Shown here: positions 7,211 to 12,985 of the stretch, one piece after another | How positions within the stretch are numbered: position 1 is the first letter of the stretch | Layout of the letters: the number at the start of each line of letters is the position of its first letter | Source: a virus | Length of the DNA: 22,826 nt | Virus record (IMG/VR): IMGVR_UViG_3300025669_000203 | Coordinates: 1 to 22,826 of that record | Direction: 5' to 3' (one strand) | Made by a program: the position numbers and the translations under genes | Notes under the pieces: generated by a model | Told to the model about the DNA's origin: nothing | Database searches by the model: none | What the model saw: only the letters and a program-made list of their open reading frames with translations

Positions 7211-7349
7211 GCAAAACCTAAAATAAAATGTTAATTAATAACAGACTCTCCCTTTCTATTTTACGTTAATATTTAGTTTTTGTTTATTTACCGTCAAATC
7301 TCAAAAAAACCTGCCACGGAAAATTGAGACTTTTAGGTCAATATTAATA

Positions 7350-7661
7350 TTACTGGAGCTGTTTCATTAGTTCATCAACCGTTGAAGATGTACTAATCTC
7401 CTGTTTAGTTTTAAGTATAATCACGACCCCGTTCCCGCAAGAGCTACAATGGCCAACGCCACCAATAAGTGACTTAAGAACATAATTATATATATCTATA
7501 GGATAGCAAGATTTATACTCTAAAAACTCTTTTTTTTCTTCAATATCACATTTTCTTAAAGCTTCAAATGCCTTGAATAAATCTGGGATGTTCTGGTGCC
7601 ACGCATCACTCATTTCTCGGTTCCAACGCCTTGGGTTTAATAGTACGTTGTTATTCTCCAT
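7350..7661 (-). CDS. Hypothetical protein with a CxxC motif (103 aa)
   Basis: A 103-residue protein starting after a very strong RBS (GGAGGTAAAAT-ATG). The N-terminal ~45 residues are helical (RRWNREMSDAWHQNIPDLFK). Residues ~62-90 hold a HCSSCG knuckle followed by a hydrophobic strand (VVIIL), and the protein ends in a predicted helix (DELMKQLQ). One CxxC pair alone could be half of a zinc site or a redox pair. It sits between a zinc-ribbon gene upstream and a ~210-nt leader downstream. I do not recognise the family. Confidence 0.7.
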   Translation of the reverse strand: MENNNVLLNPRRWNREMSDAWHQNIPDLFKAFEALRKCDIEEKKEFLEYKSCYPIDIYNYVLKSLIGGVGHCSSCGNGVVIILKTKQEISTSSTVDELMKQLQ

Positions 7662-7677
7662 ATTTTACCTCCAAATA

Positions 7678-7887
7678 TTAATAAATTTGCGGTCTTCCCC
7701 TACCACCTTCAACTTTAGCCTTAAAATTATTTCTTTTACGAACCGCATCTCTACTTTTTACACTACAAGAAGGACAATGTGCTTTTCCACCACTTGGTTC
7801 TCCGCATTGTTGGCACCTTTTTTCGGCTTTCATCTTTAACTGCCAACGCCTTTGTTTGCTTATCGAGTCGGTGTTTTCTGTTTTCAT
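7678..7887 (-). CDS. Zinc-ribbon small basic protein (69 aa), first gene after promoter element 1
   Basis: A 69-residue strongly basic protein. Residues ~11-50 read KQRRWQLKMKAEKRCQQCGE, then KAHCPSC and VKSRDAVRKR. This basic helix plus CxxC...CxxC ribbon and second basic helix resembles short phage proteins with HNH-like or zinc-ribbon folds, but the HNH histidines are missing, so nucleic-acid binding rather than cleavage is the likely role. The RBS is ATGAGGTTAAG-ATG. The predicted transcription start of the promoter element at 7905-7946 would lie only about 10 nt upstream of the start codon, giving an unusually short leader. Confidence 0.75.
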   Translation of the reverse strand: MKTENTDSISKQRRWQLKMKAEKRCQQCGEPSGGKAHCPSCSVKSRDAVRKRNNFKAKVEGGRGRPQIY

Positions 7888-7904
7888 CTTAACCTCATGT
7901 TTCC

Positions 7905-7946
7905 ATTATACCACATTTAGACAGAAACTATCCATTTTATTTTTCA
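7905..7946 (-). promoter_or_regulatory. Promoter element 1: extended -10 promoter, near-identical to 21009-21050
   Basis: Read on the minus strand it has a perfect extended -10 (TGG-TATAAT, TATAAT at 7910-7905) and a -35-like TGGATA 18 nt upstream. Forty-two bases match 21009-21050 with three mismatches, which makes a functional element very likely. A second promoter-like pair lies just upstream (TTGACA at 7964-7959, TAAAAT at 7939-7934, 19-nt spacer). It would drive the zinc-ribbon gene at 7887 and the genes after it. Confidence 0.65.
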
Positions 7947-8170
7947 TATCGGTACTTTTGTCAAAAATCAATTCTGAGCCACTTAAATTTTGCATTATTG
8001 GTGATATCAAGCTTAGCGACACTTGCTGTATAATAATAGCTCTATAGTGCCTTCTCGTTCGTCTGACGGCAATTTACAGGTGGTGCCGTGGTGTCTTTTA
8101 CGATAATATCACAAATTACCCCTAAAATGACAAGTCTTCCGTTAATTCATGTTGTCTCACCTTAACATCC
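7947..8170. other. Non-coding stretch upstream of promoter element 1
   Basis: I see no credible gene here. On the minus strand there is a weak promoter-like pair (TTGTCA at 8133-8128 and ATATTA at 8109-8104) and a 6-bp inverted repeat (ACGGCA 8066-8071, TGCCGT 8084-8089) that could be a small stem-loop. The remainder is AT-rich and without repeats. Confidence 0.4.
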
Positions 8171-8362
8171 TTAATCCTTCATAAAAACATCTTGTTTAAT
8201 CTTAGTTACCTTCAGTAGACATTTCTTACAATGCACCGCACCGCTGTCATCTGAATGTCTGTCCTGTACCCCTGCTAATACCTTGTCACATAATGTACAC
8301 CTATAATACGGTGTGTCCGCAACCACCTTAAGTCTTGCCATTGCTTCTGCTTCATTATCCAT
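8171..8362 (-). CDS. Zinc-finger-like small protein (63 aa)
   Basis: A 63-residue protein with a clear treble-clef/zinc-ribbon style motif: YRCTLCDKVLAG (Cys22, Cys25) and GAVHCKKCLLK (His44, Cys45, Cys48). The arrangement CxxC-x19-CxxC resembles LIM- or DksA-like knuckles found in small phage proteins. The ends are charged. It begins with TAATG overlap on the preceding gene, so translation is coupled; the stop is followed by the ~280-nt non-coding stretch, making it the last gene of its cluster. Probable zinc binding; partner unknown. Confidence 0.7.
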   Translation of the reverse strand: MDNEAEAMARLKVVADTPYYRCTLCDKVLAGVQDRHSDDSGAVHCKKCLLKVTKIKQDVFMKD

Positions 8363-8688
8363 TAGTTATCCTCAACTTCGGACTTACGATGTTTACTGCT
8401 GATTGATTCTTTGTGTTGTTTTATTGCAACCCTTACATCTTTTACTGCCATAGGATGACTTGTCTCATGTAACCTCCAACCCCTGCCAGTATACGAGTCC
8501 CTACAGATACATAGGCCAGTGTAGTAAGCTTTGTCGTTTAGGCTCTGTAGGTGGTCTAGTAGTTCTGTGTCACTGTCACATTTAGCAATTGCTACTTCAA
8601 GAATTTTAAGATCGTCAAAAAATCCTTCAATCAAAACATCGTCCTTAATAAACCTTGCATATTTTATCATATTTCTAAGCTCTTTCAT
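8362..8688 (-). CDS. Hypothetical protein (108 aa)
   Basis: A 108-residue mixed helical protein (MKELRNMIKYARFIKDDVLI...). The N-terminal ~50 residues are alpha-helical with hydrophobic spacing typical of a helical bundle; the C-terminal 40 residues are basic and polar (VRVAIKQHKESISSKHRKSE). It has a good RBS (GGAGGCGAA-ATG), a 4-nt ATGA overlap with the gene upstream and a 1-nt overlap with the zinc-finger gene downstream. No known motif is seen; function unknown. Confidence 0.7.
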   Translation of the reverse strand: MKELRNMIKYARFIKDDVLIEGFFDDLKILEVAIAKCDSDTELLDHLQSLNDKAYYTGLCICRDSYTGRGWRLHETSHPMAVKDVRVAIKQHKESISSKHRKSEVEDN

Positions 8689-8984
8689 TTCGCCTCCATT
8701 GCTTTTTTGATTAAATCACGAATTTTACCTTGATTATCGTTTTTTATGTTATGTTTTTCACCATCAATATAATATTCCAGCTCTCTTCCCCTGTGGGTTG
8801 TTGAAATATCAAACCAAGCGTTTTGCAACCAATCAAGCACATTACTATCCTCCTTTAGCTTCTCAACTTCACCATCAAGCTCATAAAGCAGGTCACCCAA
8901 ATCTCCTATATGACCGTCACTCTCGCAGTACTGGCTTAAACGTTCTTGTATACTGTCAATTGGTTTCATTTTTATGTTATCCAT
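8685..8984 (-). CDS. Hypothetical protein (99 aa)
   Basis: Read from ATG 8984, whose RBS (AGGAGGGTGTA) is embedded in the last codons of the Lar-like gene and whose ATG overlaps that gene's stop (TAATG); a longer frame beginning at 9002 has no RBS. The 99-residue protein is acidic and helical in the first half (IDSIQERLSQYCESDGHIGD and GEVEKLKEDSNVLDWLQNAW), then has a segment YYIDGEKHNIKN and a basic C-terminal helix. Regular heptad-like spacing around residues 25-50 could be a short coiled coil. Family not recognised. Confidence 0.7.
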   Translation of the reverse strand: MDNIKMKPIDSIQERLSQYCESDGHIGDLGDLLYELDGEVEKLKEDSNVLDWLQNAWFDISTTHRGRELEYYIDGEKHNIKNDNQGKIRDLIKKAMEAK

Positions 8985-9163
8985 TACACCCTCCTGTTCC
9001 ATGCTTCAACTGCCTCTTCTGGAGTATCATACCAACAAAATGAACTTCCACAGCCTGTATTTGAGCAGTAAATAGTATAGTCTGTCTTACTTGAATCACC
9101 AAAATTATGAGGTCTAATATCTGCCTCGCTACCGCAGAATGGGCACAATTTTATATCTTTCAT
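8984..9163 (-). CDS. Lar-like zinc-ribbon protein (restriction-alleviation family)
   Basis: A 59-residue protein read from ATG 9163 with the RBS AAGGAGAAATAAA (the frame extends further upstream, without an RBS). MKDIKLCPFCGSEADIR, then YCSNTGCG and the C-terminal EEAVEAWNRRV match the Lar/zinc-ribbon pattern 'CPFCG...C..CG...EAI-AWNRR'. Lar of the Rac prophage alleviates type I restriction by modulating the modification enzyme, but most phage homologues are untested. It overlaps the next gene at TAATG. The family call is fairly firm; the anti-restriction role is inference. Confidence 0.75.
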   Translation of the reverse strand: MKDIKLCPFCGSEADIRPHNFGDSSKTDYTIYCSNTGCGSSFCWYDTPEEAVEAWNRRV

Positions 9164-9164
9164 T

Positions 9165-9410
9165 TTATTTCTCCTTGCCATACATACAGTTTTCGGTTTT
9201 AATATCAAAAAACTCACAAATAGAACCTTGTGGGCAGTCACAGACACCACGTTCGCTGTCTTTCTTTTTAAGGGCTGATTCTAGCAAAGAAACGTTGTGA
9301 CACAGTAAATCCCAAGAACCTAAACTATCAACCTGCTTATTAAATTCAGAATATATTGCATTGTCTACTTCTATTAAACCTTGACGAATGTTTTCAACTA
9401 TACTTTTCAT
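9165..9410 (-). CDS. Hypothetical protein with C-terminal Cys cluster (81 aa)
   Basis: An 81-residue protein. The N-terminal ~50 residues form a predicted helical hairpin (MKSIVENIRQGLIEVDNAIY ... LLCHNVSLLESALKKKD), and the C-terminal 30 residues contain CDCPQGSIC and ENCMYG, four cysteines that could hold a metal. The start overlaps the previous stop by 4 nt (ATGA), and its last codons carry the RBS (AAGGAG) of the Lar-like gene, so these genes are translated as a chain. Family not recognised. Confidence 0.65.
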   Translation of the reverse strand: MKSIVENIRQGLIEVDNAIYSEFNKQVDSLGSWDLLCHNVSLLESALKKKDSERGVCDCPQGSICEFFDIKTENCMYGKEK

Positions 9411-9622
9411 TTTATTTCTCCCTTAAATTCATCTGGCATTTTTATTCTTTCTTCTATACACTCAAATTCATCTCTCTGACCGACCTCTTCAGAACCCGGA
9501 TATGACCACCCACCACCATTCTCCCAAATATCTTCCCATTTTAACACAGCCCAATCCTCACTCTCATCCAATTTTACAAAATAGAACCCACCTATAACAC
9601 GATTGTTTTTTTGAATTATCAT
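9407..9622 (-). CDS. Hypothetical protein (71 aa)
   Basis: A 71-residue acidic protein with a beta-type N-terminal region (RVIGGFYFVKLDESEDWAVL) and a GGGWSYPGSEE loop, then a polar C-terminus. The RBS (AGGGGTGATAAA) overlaps the end of the helicase-loader-like gene, whose stop it overlaps by 4 nt (ATGA). The pattern looks like a small beta-sheet phage protein of the 'DUF-type' accessory class. No catalytic residue stands out; function unknown. Confidence 0.65.
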   Translation of the reverse strand: MIIQKNNRVIGGFYFVKLDESEDWAVLKWEDIWENGGGWSYPGSEEVGQRDEFECIEERIKMPDEFKGEIK

Positions 9623-10095
9623 TTTATCACCCCTATACCCTCTGTTAATTTGTTTAACTTCTTGTTGTCTATCGCCTCATGTTCGACCCTTTTGACAGTG
9701 ACTTTGAAGTTGTTGACAAAATCTTTGCACATAAAAGTTAATTTATCTGTAGGAGCATGACCTATAGCCAGAATACCACCACAGTCAATGATTGCTTTTG
9801 TTGTAGCTTCATCGAACTTAGCCTTTTCAACACCAACTCTGTTAAGCTCTTCAATAACATGCTGCCATGCCTTGAGTGCATTGGTATCAGAAGAACCTTC
9901 AATTATCTGCTGAAACGCATGTAATCTGGGAAAGTACTGTAAAAACATTGATTCTTCTATTGCTTTGAATATCTGCTCGTCAGAATAGCGGTCTAAAGCA
10001 CGGATATACAGCTCCTGAGATGTTGACGATAACGTTTCTTTGAAATAATCTGCTAATATTAGTAATCTTTTTAATACTTCAATTTTGTTCTTCAT
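9619..10095 (-). CDS. Replication-associated protein resembling DUF6475 / helicase-loader-type proteins
   Basis: A 158-residue, mostly helical protein. The N-terminal half (LLILADYFKETLSSTSQELY, then YSDEQIFKAIEES and QYFPRLHAFQQIIEG) follows the pattern of small phage replication proteins of the G39P/helicase-loader or DUF6475 type, with a FPxxxxxxQxIEG signature at ~55-68. The second half (AWQHVIEELNRVG, IIDCGG, FVNNFK) fits the AW...V...G...GG extension of the same group. It directly follows the replisome-organiser-like gene and overlaps it by 17 nt, as expected for a loader acting with a phage initiator. The functional assignment is by pattern and context, not by catalytic residues. Confidence 0.6.
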   Translation of the reverse strand: MKNKIEVLKRLLILADYFKETLSSTSQELYIRALDRYSDEQIFKAIEESMFLQYFPRLHAFQQIIEGSSDTNALKAWQHVIEELNRVGVEKAKFDEATTKAIIDCGGILAIGHAPTDKLTFMCKDFVNNFKVTVKRVEHEAIDNKKLNKLTEGIGVIK

Positions 10096-10924
10096 TTTGT
10101 TCCCTTTCTTCTTCTATTCTTTTTTCTTCTAGTAGTTTTGCAAATACTGGTTCTGCACTGTCAAAATTACCGGGTGTTACGCTTGAAACAGTGTTGTTGG
10201 TTTCTGGCTGATTTAAATAACCATTAAACTTATTACCATAAAGTGTTAATGGTTTTAAATGTTTTTCATAGTCTGTTCCTCTCCACTCTTTAATCTTTAT
10301 GTCATGTACTTTTTTAAAATCATCTAATGTGTGACCCTCACCAAACCTAGCCCTTATTTTTTCTTTATGTTTGTCAGTGTCTTTAAAATTTTTACCAAGT
10401 TTTTTGTTTAAATCATCTATTACTTCTTTGTATGGAATTTTAGGTACAACATCTTTTACATCTTCAGGTACATTTACATCTTCATTTGCACTTCCATTTA
10501 CAATTACAGAGTTTGCTGTTGTCTTTGCCGTCTTGTTTGCCGTAGCAAATCCACCCTTAGAACCAGAAATTGAACGCTTTAGTGACAATATATTATCGTC
10601 TATCATCCTTTTTTGTGATAGTATGTTGTTTTTTATATCCAACTGTAAAACATCTTCTTCAATAAGGTCTGTTAGCGCATCGTAAATAACTTCCAAAGAA
10701 AAGTGCATATGTTTTTGGAGTTTTATAGCAAAATTTTCAATTTGGTCATTAGTTTGGTGGTTCTTTTGCCGTAGCAAGATAGTCCCATATTCTTTTGACT
10801 TATGCATAGCACACATAACAAAAAGATAAACGCCAACAGATTGTGCAGAACATTCTTTAAGTTTTTCATCTGTCAATATATCCTTAACATATAATGGGAT
10901 ATATGGTTGGTCTCTAAGAGCCAT
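10079..10924 (-). CDS. Replisome-organiser-like protein with conserved phage C-terminal domain (Phg_2220_C)
   Basis: A 281-residue protein. The N-terminal ~110 residues (PYIPLYVKDILTDEKLKECS ... GVYLFVMCAMHKS) look like the winged-helix (DUF1376-like) domain of phage replication initiators. A Lys/Ser/Asn-rich linker follows. Residues ~165-235 (IPYKEVIDDLNKKLGKNFKD, then KIRARFGEGHTLDDFKKVHD and LTLYGNKFNGYLNQ) match the conserved phage C-terminal domain TIGR02220/PF09524. Such proteins bind the origin and recruit helicase and loader. The start (GGGGGTATTTTA-ATG) shares a base with the GIY-YIG gene stop, and the helicase-loader-like gene follows. A TTGATA-N18-TATAAT promoter-like match lies just upstream. 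A repeat-type origin is not visible in the gene. Confidence 0.82.
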   Translation of the reverse strand: MALRDQPYIPLYVKDILTDEKLKECSAQSVGVYLFVMCAMHKSKEYGTILLRQKNHQTNDQIENFAIKLQKHMHFSLEVIYDALTDLIEEDVLQLDIKNNILSQKRMIDDNILSLKRSISGSKGGFATANKTAKTTANSVIVNGSANEDVNVPEDVKDVVPKIPYKEVIDDLNKKLGKNFKDTDKHKEKIRARFGEGHTLDDFKKVHDIKIKEWRGTDYEKHLKPLTLYGNKFNGYLNQPETNNTVSSVTPGNFDSAEPVFAKLLEEKRIEEEREQNEEQN

Positions 10925-11505
10925 TAAAATACCCCCTTGTGTAACTTATTATACTTTGGTTTAAGCTTTTTTATCAACTTTAACTCATAATCAAAAAAAC
11001 CCTTTTCCATTGGTAGATAATACAATTTACACATTTTGCCATTTGAACGTATTTTTGATGGTATTTTATGGCACTTATATCTTTGGGCTAAATTAGTTGT
11101 ACATCCAACATAAACAATATCGCAATCATCCATTTCATACTCGGTTAAATTGCCATATGTTTTTTTATGTTCAACTAGAACATAAACAGCTGATTCTTTT
11201 TTTAATGCACCCCAATCAAAATCACACCAATATATTTGTACCATCCTTTTTAAGAAAACAAGCCTTAATCGTTCTGACCTTAAATATTCATTATGTTCTA
11301 AATAATTTACAAATGCCAAATAAAAAACATCTTTCAATCTTTTCATTGATAGCATGTTAGATTGTAATAAAATTAACATAAGTTCTAATAATGTTTCAAA
11401 TTCTGCATTACCCCCGTATTCTTTAATAAGTTTTTTCCTATCATAATCCCCAAATTTACCAATAAAGTCTTCAAAAGCCGTAAAATCATAAGATAATTCT
11501 TCCAT
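10924..11505 (-). CDS. GIY-YIG domain nuclease
   Basis: A 193-residue protein from ATG 11505, with the RBS GGAGGTAGAT; a longer frame from 11529 lacks one. Residues ~105-186 form a GIY-YIG nuclease: AVYVLVE (GIY strand, ~106-112), DIVYVGCTTNLAQRYKCHK (YIG strand, catalytic Arg142), then YLPMEKGFFDYELKLIKKLK with metal-binding Glu174 and a terminal Asn-containing turn. The N-terminal ~100 residues are helical and unrecognised; they may supply DNA specificity. GIY-YIG proteins include homing endonucleases, UvrC-like repair enzymes and restriction nucleases; in a phage early operon next to a leader with a terminator-like hairpin, a free-standing homing endonuclease is the leading option. Confidence 0.8.
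   Translation of the reverse strand: MEELSYDFTAFEDFIGKFGDYDRKKLIKEYGGNAEFETLLELMLILLQSNMLSMKRLKDVFYLAFVNYLEHNEYLRSERLRLVFLKRMVQIYWCDFDWGALKKESAVYVLVEHKKTYGNLTEYEMDDCDIVYVGCTTNLAQRYKCHKIPSKIRSNGKMCKLYYLPMEKGFFDYELKLIKKLKPKYNKLHKGVF
10948..10977 (-). promoter_or_regulatory. Promoter-like match inside the 3' end of the GIY-YIG gene
   Basis: On the minus strand TTGATA (10977-10972), an 18-nt spacer and TATAAT (10953-10948) form a near-consensus sigma70-type promoter about 24 nt upstream of the replisome-organiser-like start codon. It lies over Lys/Tyr/Asn codons, so a chance match from AT-rich coding sequence is possible. Confidence 0.35.
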
Positions 11506-11534
11506 ATCTACCTCCAAAAAAATTGCCATAAAAA

Positions 11535-11584
11535 AAACCCAAGATGGCGCAGTTTAGGGATTGTGTCCCTAACACCTTGGGTTT
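11535..11584 (-). terminator. Bulged intrinsic terminator/attenuator upstream of the GIY-YIG gene
   Basis: On the minus strand AAACCCAAG (11584-11576) pairs with CTTGGGTTT (11543-11535) and encloses a second perfect 7-bp stem TTAGGGA/TCCCTAA (11572-11566 with 11560-11554, loop CACAA). It ends in a run of eight T (11538-11531 region), so it has the form of an intrinsic terminator with an internal asymmetric loop. It lies about 30 nt upstream of the GIY-YIG start, so it would reduce expression of that gene unless read-through occurs. Confidence 0.65.
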
Positions 11585-11589
11585 CTAAT

Positions 11590-11702
11590 ATGGCATTTTG
11601 ATACTTCATATTACATACCCCTGCGCAAGGAATGGTGTACATCTATAGTACACAAAATCAACGTACACCCATTCCATTGTTATGTCAAGTCAAACATCCT
11701 AA
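11590..11702 (-). promoter_or_regulatory. Structured leader with alternative hairpins and a promoter-like sequence
   Basis: Reading the minus strand, GGAATGG-GTGTAC (11677-11664) can pair with GTACA-CCATTCC (11640-11628 region), or GTGTAC (11654-11649 region) can pair with GTACAC (11641-11636); the pairings are mutually exclusive. A 6-bp AATATG/CATATT hairpin follows. GCGCAG (11626-11621) is complementary to CTGCGC (11552-11547) in the bulge of the downstream terminator. A TTGACA-N17-TACGTT pair (11688-11660) overlaps the first stem. Structure is seen in the sequence; regulation is inference. Confidence 0.4.
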
Positions 11703-11936
11703 TTATTTAATTGCTTTCAAAAGTGCAATTCTCCAACCACACAGTAGTGGTATACTTAACGGGCGTATCCCGTTTAAGCTATAAACCATTGGCTTTTTTT
11801 GTATACACAGACCATAGCTACCAAAAAACAATCTTATCCATAAAACATCTTCAAATATGAATCCATAAACAATCTTATAGTTAAAGTTTTTTACTTTACT
11901 TGGTATGTAATTAGCGTGTCCAACATAATATTCCAC
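11703..11936 (-). CDS. Hypothetical protein (77 aa)
   Basis: A 77-residue protein starting at GTG 11936, supported by an AAGGAGATATC RBS. It is aromatic- and basic-rich, with hydrophobic strands (KIVYGFIFEDVLWIRLFFGS, GLCIQKKPMVYSL) and a terminal GWRIALLKAIK; it looks like a compact beta protein and shows no clean transmembrane helix. It lies directly upstream of the structured leader and terminator-like element, so it may be the last gene of its transcription unit. Family not recognised. Confidence 0.6.
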   Translation of the reverse strand: MEYYVGHANYIPSKVKNFNYKIVYGFIFEDVLWIRLFFGSYGLCIQKKPMVYSLNGIRPLSIPLLCGWRIALLKAIK

Positions 11937-11961
11937 GATATCTCCTTATTAAACAGCCTGT

Positions 11962-12120
11962 TTATTTATTTTCATCTTCTGTTGAATCACCCATAACTTG
12001 CCAATCACAAGCATCATAAATATCAATAGGGCAAGTATTAGGTTTGTCATCATAAAGTATAAGCTCACAACACTTATCACATCCAACGCAAAAGAACTTT
12101 CTGTTGGTTTTTGTTTTCAT
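11962..12120 (-). CDS. Very small Cys-rich protein (52 aa)
   Basis: Coding evidence is good: a strong RBS (AAAAGGAGATGCT-ATG), a 52-codon frame beginning MKTKTNRKFFCVGCDKCCEL and ending GDSTEDENK, and placement with normal spacing between two genes on the same strand. The CVGCDKCC cluster plus TCPIDIYDAC gives six cysteines in ~28 residues, which could hold zinc or an iron-sulphur cluster. The C-terminus is acidic. It follows the 37-aa membrane protein gene and precedes the 77-aa gene. Family not recognised. Confidence 0.7.
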   Translation of the reverse strand: MKTKTNRKFFCVGCDKCCELILYDDKPNTCPIDIYDACDWQVMGDSTEDENK

Positions 12121-12134
12121 AGCATCTCCTTTTG

Positions 12135-12248
12135 TTAGTCAAACACATCAAATAAACAAAAAATAATTAGTGATATCAAAAACACTCCATAAACCACACA
12201 AAGTCCAAACCACCACTGCTCTGTTATTTTTTTTGCTATATATTTCAT
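12135..12248 (-). CDS. Small single-pass membrane protein (37 aa)
   Basis: A 37-residue protein from ATG 12248 with a consensus RBS (TTAGGAGGTGCT) that overlaps the stop of the HNH gene; the longer frame from 12320 is inside HNH and lacks an RBS. After a basic N-terminus (MKYIAKKITEQWW) a single hydrophobic helix (FGLCVVYGVFLISLIIFCLF) fills the rest. Orientation by charge suggests N-in. Tiny membrane proteins of this type are common in phage early operons and often target host envelope processes, but the role here is unknown. Confidence 0.65.
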   Translation of the reverse strand: MKYIAKKITEQWWFGLCVVYGVFLISLIIFCLFDVFD

Positions 12249-12256
12249 AGCACCTC

Positions 12257-12547
12257 CTAATACGTTATCATTTTTATACCGTGTGCCTTTGAGTGACAAA
12301 CTTGACAAAGCAAAACGCAATTTTCTACAGTATTCCGTCCACCTTGCGATCTAAATACTTTGTGATGCACTTGTAGGTTCTGGTTTGAACCACACTCAGC
12401 ACAAATACCGTCGTTAAGATTATAAATATACTCACAGAAATAACGATATATAATATTATAATGCTTAGGACACAGATGATATTTAAAATACCCATTATAC
12501 TTCTTTTTAGCTTTGGCATTACAGCCTCCAAATTCACAAATTTTCAC
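12257..12547 (-). CDS. HNH endonuclease
   Basis: A 96-residue nuclease read from GTG 12547, which overlaps the upstream stop by GTGA and is preceded by a GGGGTGATG-type RBS; the long N-terminal extension of the open frame from 12646 overlaps the membrane gene and is not needed. Residues 4-29 hold a small zinc site (C4, C9, C26, H29), and residues 49-89 a HNH core: CAEC, LQVHHKVFRSQGG (H61, H62), N76, CQVC and H89. The extra cysteines form the usual structural zinc of this class. Likely a homing-type or DNA-nicking phage endonuclease; target unknown. Confidence 0.82.
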   Translation of the reverse strand: MKICEFGGCNAKAKKKYNGYFKYHLCPKHYNIIYRYFCEYIYNLNDGICAECGSNQNLQVHHKVFRSQGGRNTVENCVLLCQVCHSKAHGIKMITY

Positions 12548-12738
12548 TTGCTTAACATCACCCCTATAACGCCTATTAACGTGAAAAACAGTAATGCGAT
12601 AGCAAACCCTCCCCAGAAAGGGAACAGTACCCACCACCACGACCACGCTATCACGCTTGTAAGTTTTAAAATTATAAAAACTATACCAATTACACCGAAA
12701 AGACCTATACTGTCGGCTGAACCTTTTTGATTTAACAT
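12544..12738 (-). CDS. Transmembrane Fragile-X-F-type phage protein
   Basis: A 64-residue membrane protein: a short polar N-terminus (MLNQKGSADSIG), a first helix (LFGVIGIVFIILKLTSVI), the short AWSWWWVLFPFWGG motif, and a second helix (FAIALLFFTLIGVIGVML). The 'K-L-T-x-V-I-x-W-S-W-W-W-V...P-x-W-G' signature is that of phage proteins annotated as transmembrane Fragile-X-F protein. Despite the name, the role is not known; small size and two helices suggest a membrane-active accessory protein. RBS: AAAAGGAGAATAAG. It overlaps the HNH start by GTGA. Confidence 0.75.
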   Translation of the reverse strand: MLNQKGSADSIGLFGVIGIVFIILKLTSVIAWSWWWVLFPFWGGFAIALLFFTLIGVIGVMLSK

Positions 12739-12765
12739 CTTATTCTCCTTTTAAATTTCATTTAA

Positions 12766-12945
12766 TTACCCCCAAACTAACGAATATGTCCAAATAGCAA
12801 GACACACGCCAACAATAACACTAATAACGTCTGTTGCTGAGTGTGTTTTCACTACCCTTGGGTATTCGTTTACAGACAAAAATATTGCCCTTAACACCAC
12901 GTTTATAACATACAGCCAAAACATTACCTTAATATAAAGCTCCAT
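12766..12945 (-). CDS. Small two-helix membrane protein (59 aa)
   Basis: Read from ATG 12945, with the strong RBS AAAGGAGAATAGA; the frame from 12963 has no RBS. Two hydrophobic helices (LYIKVMFWLYVINVVLRAIF and TDVISVIVGVCLAIWTYSLV) flank a polar loop (SVNEYPRVVKTHSA). No lipobox or holin signature is seen; similar small double-pass proteins are frequent in phage early blocks. It lies just downstream of the ParB-like gene. Function unknown. Confidence 0.65.
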   Translation of the reverse strand: MELYIKVMFWLYVINVVLRAIFLSVNEYPRVVKTHSATDVISVIVGVCLAIWTYSLVWG

Positions 12946-12985
12946 TCTATTCTCCTTTACCAATCAATTTCTTCTACCCTTGGTT

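Noticed and set aside
8042-8049. A CACTATAG sequence on the minus strand, like the core of a T7 RNA polymerase promoter.
   Set aside because: Only the eight-base core matches, no second copy was seen and no phage RNA polymerase gene is in the window.
11606-11677. A 23-codon ORF (MEWVYVDFVYYRCTPFLAQG...) in the GIY-YIG leader.
   Set aside because: No Shine-Dalgarno sequence; it runs through the hairpins, which explain the sequence better.
11531-11702. A tRNA, group I intron or known riboswitch in the leader of the GIY-YIG gene.
   Set aside because: No cloverleaf, no intron core and no known riboswitch consensus; only hairpins and a terminator-like stem are seen.
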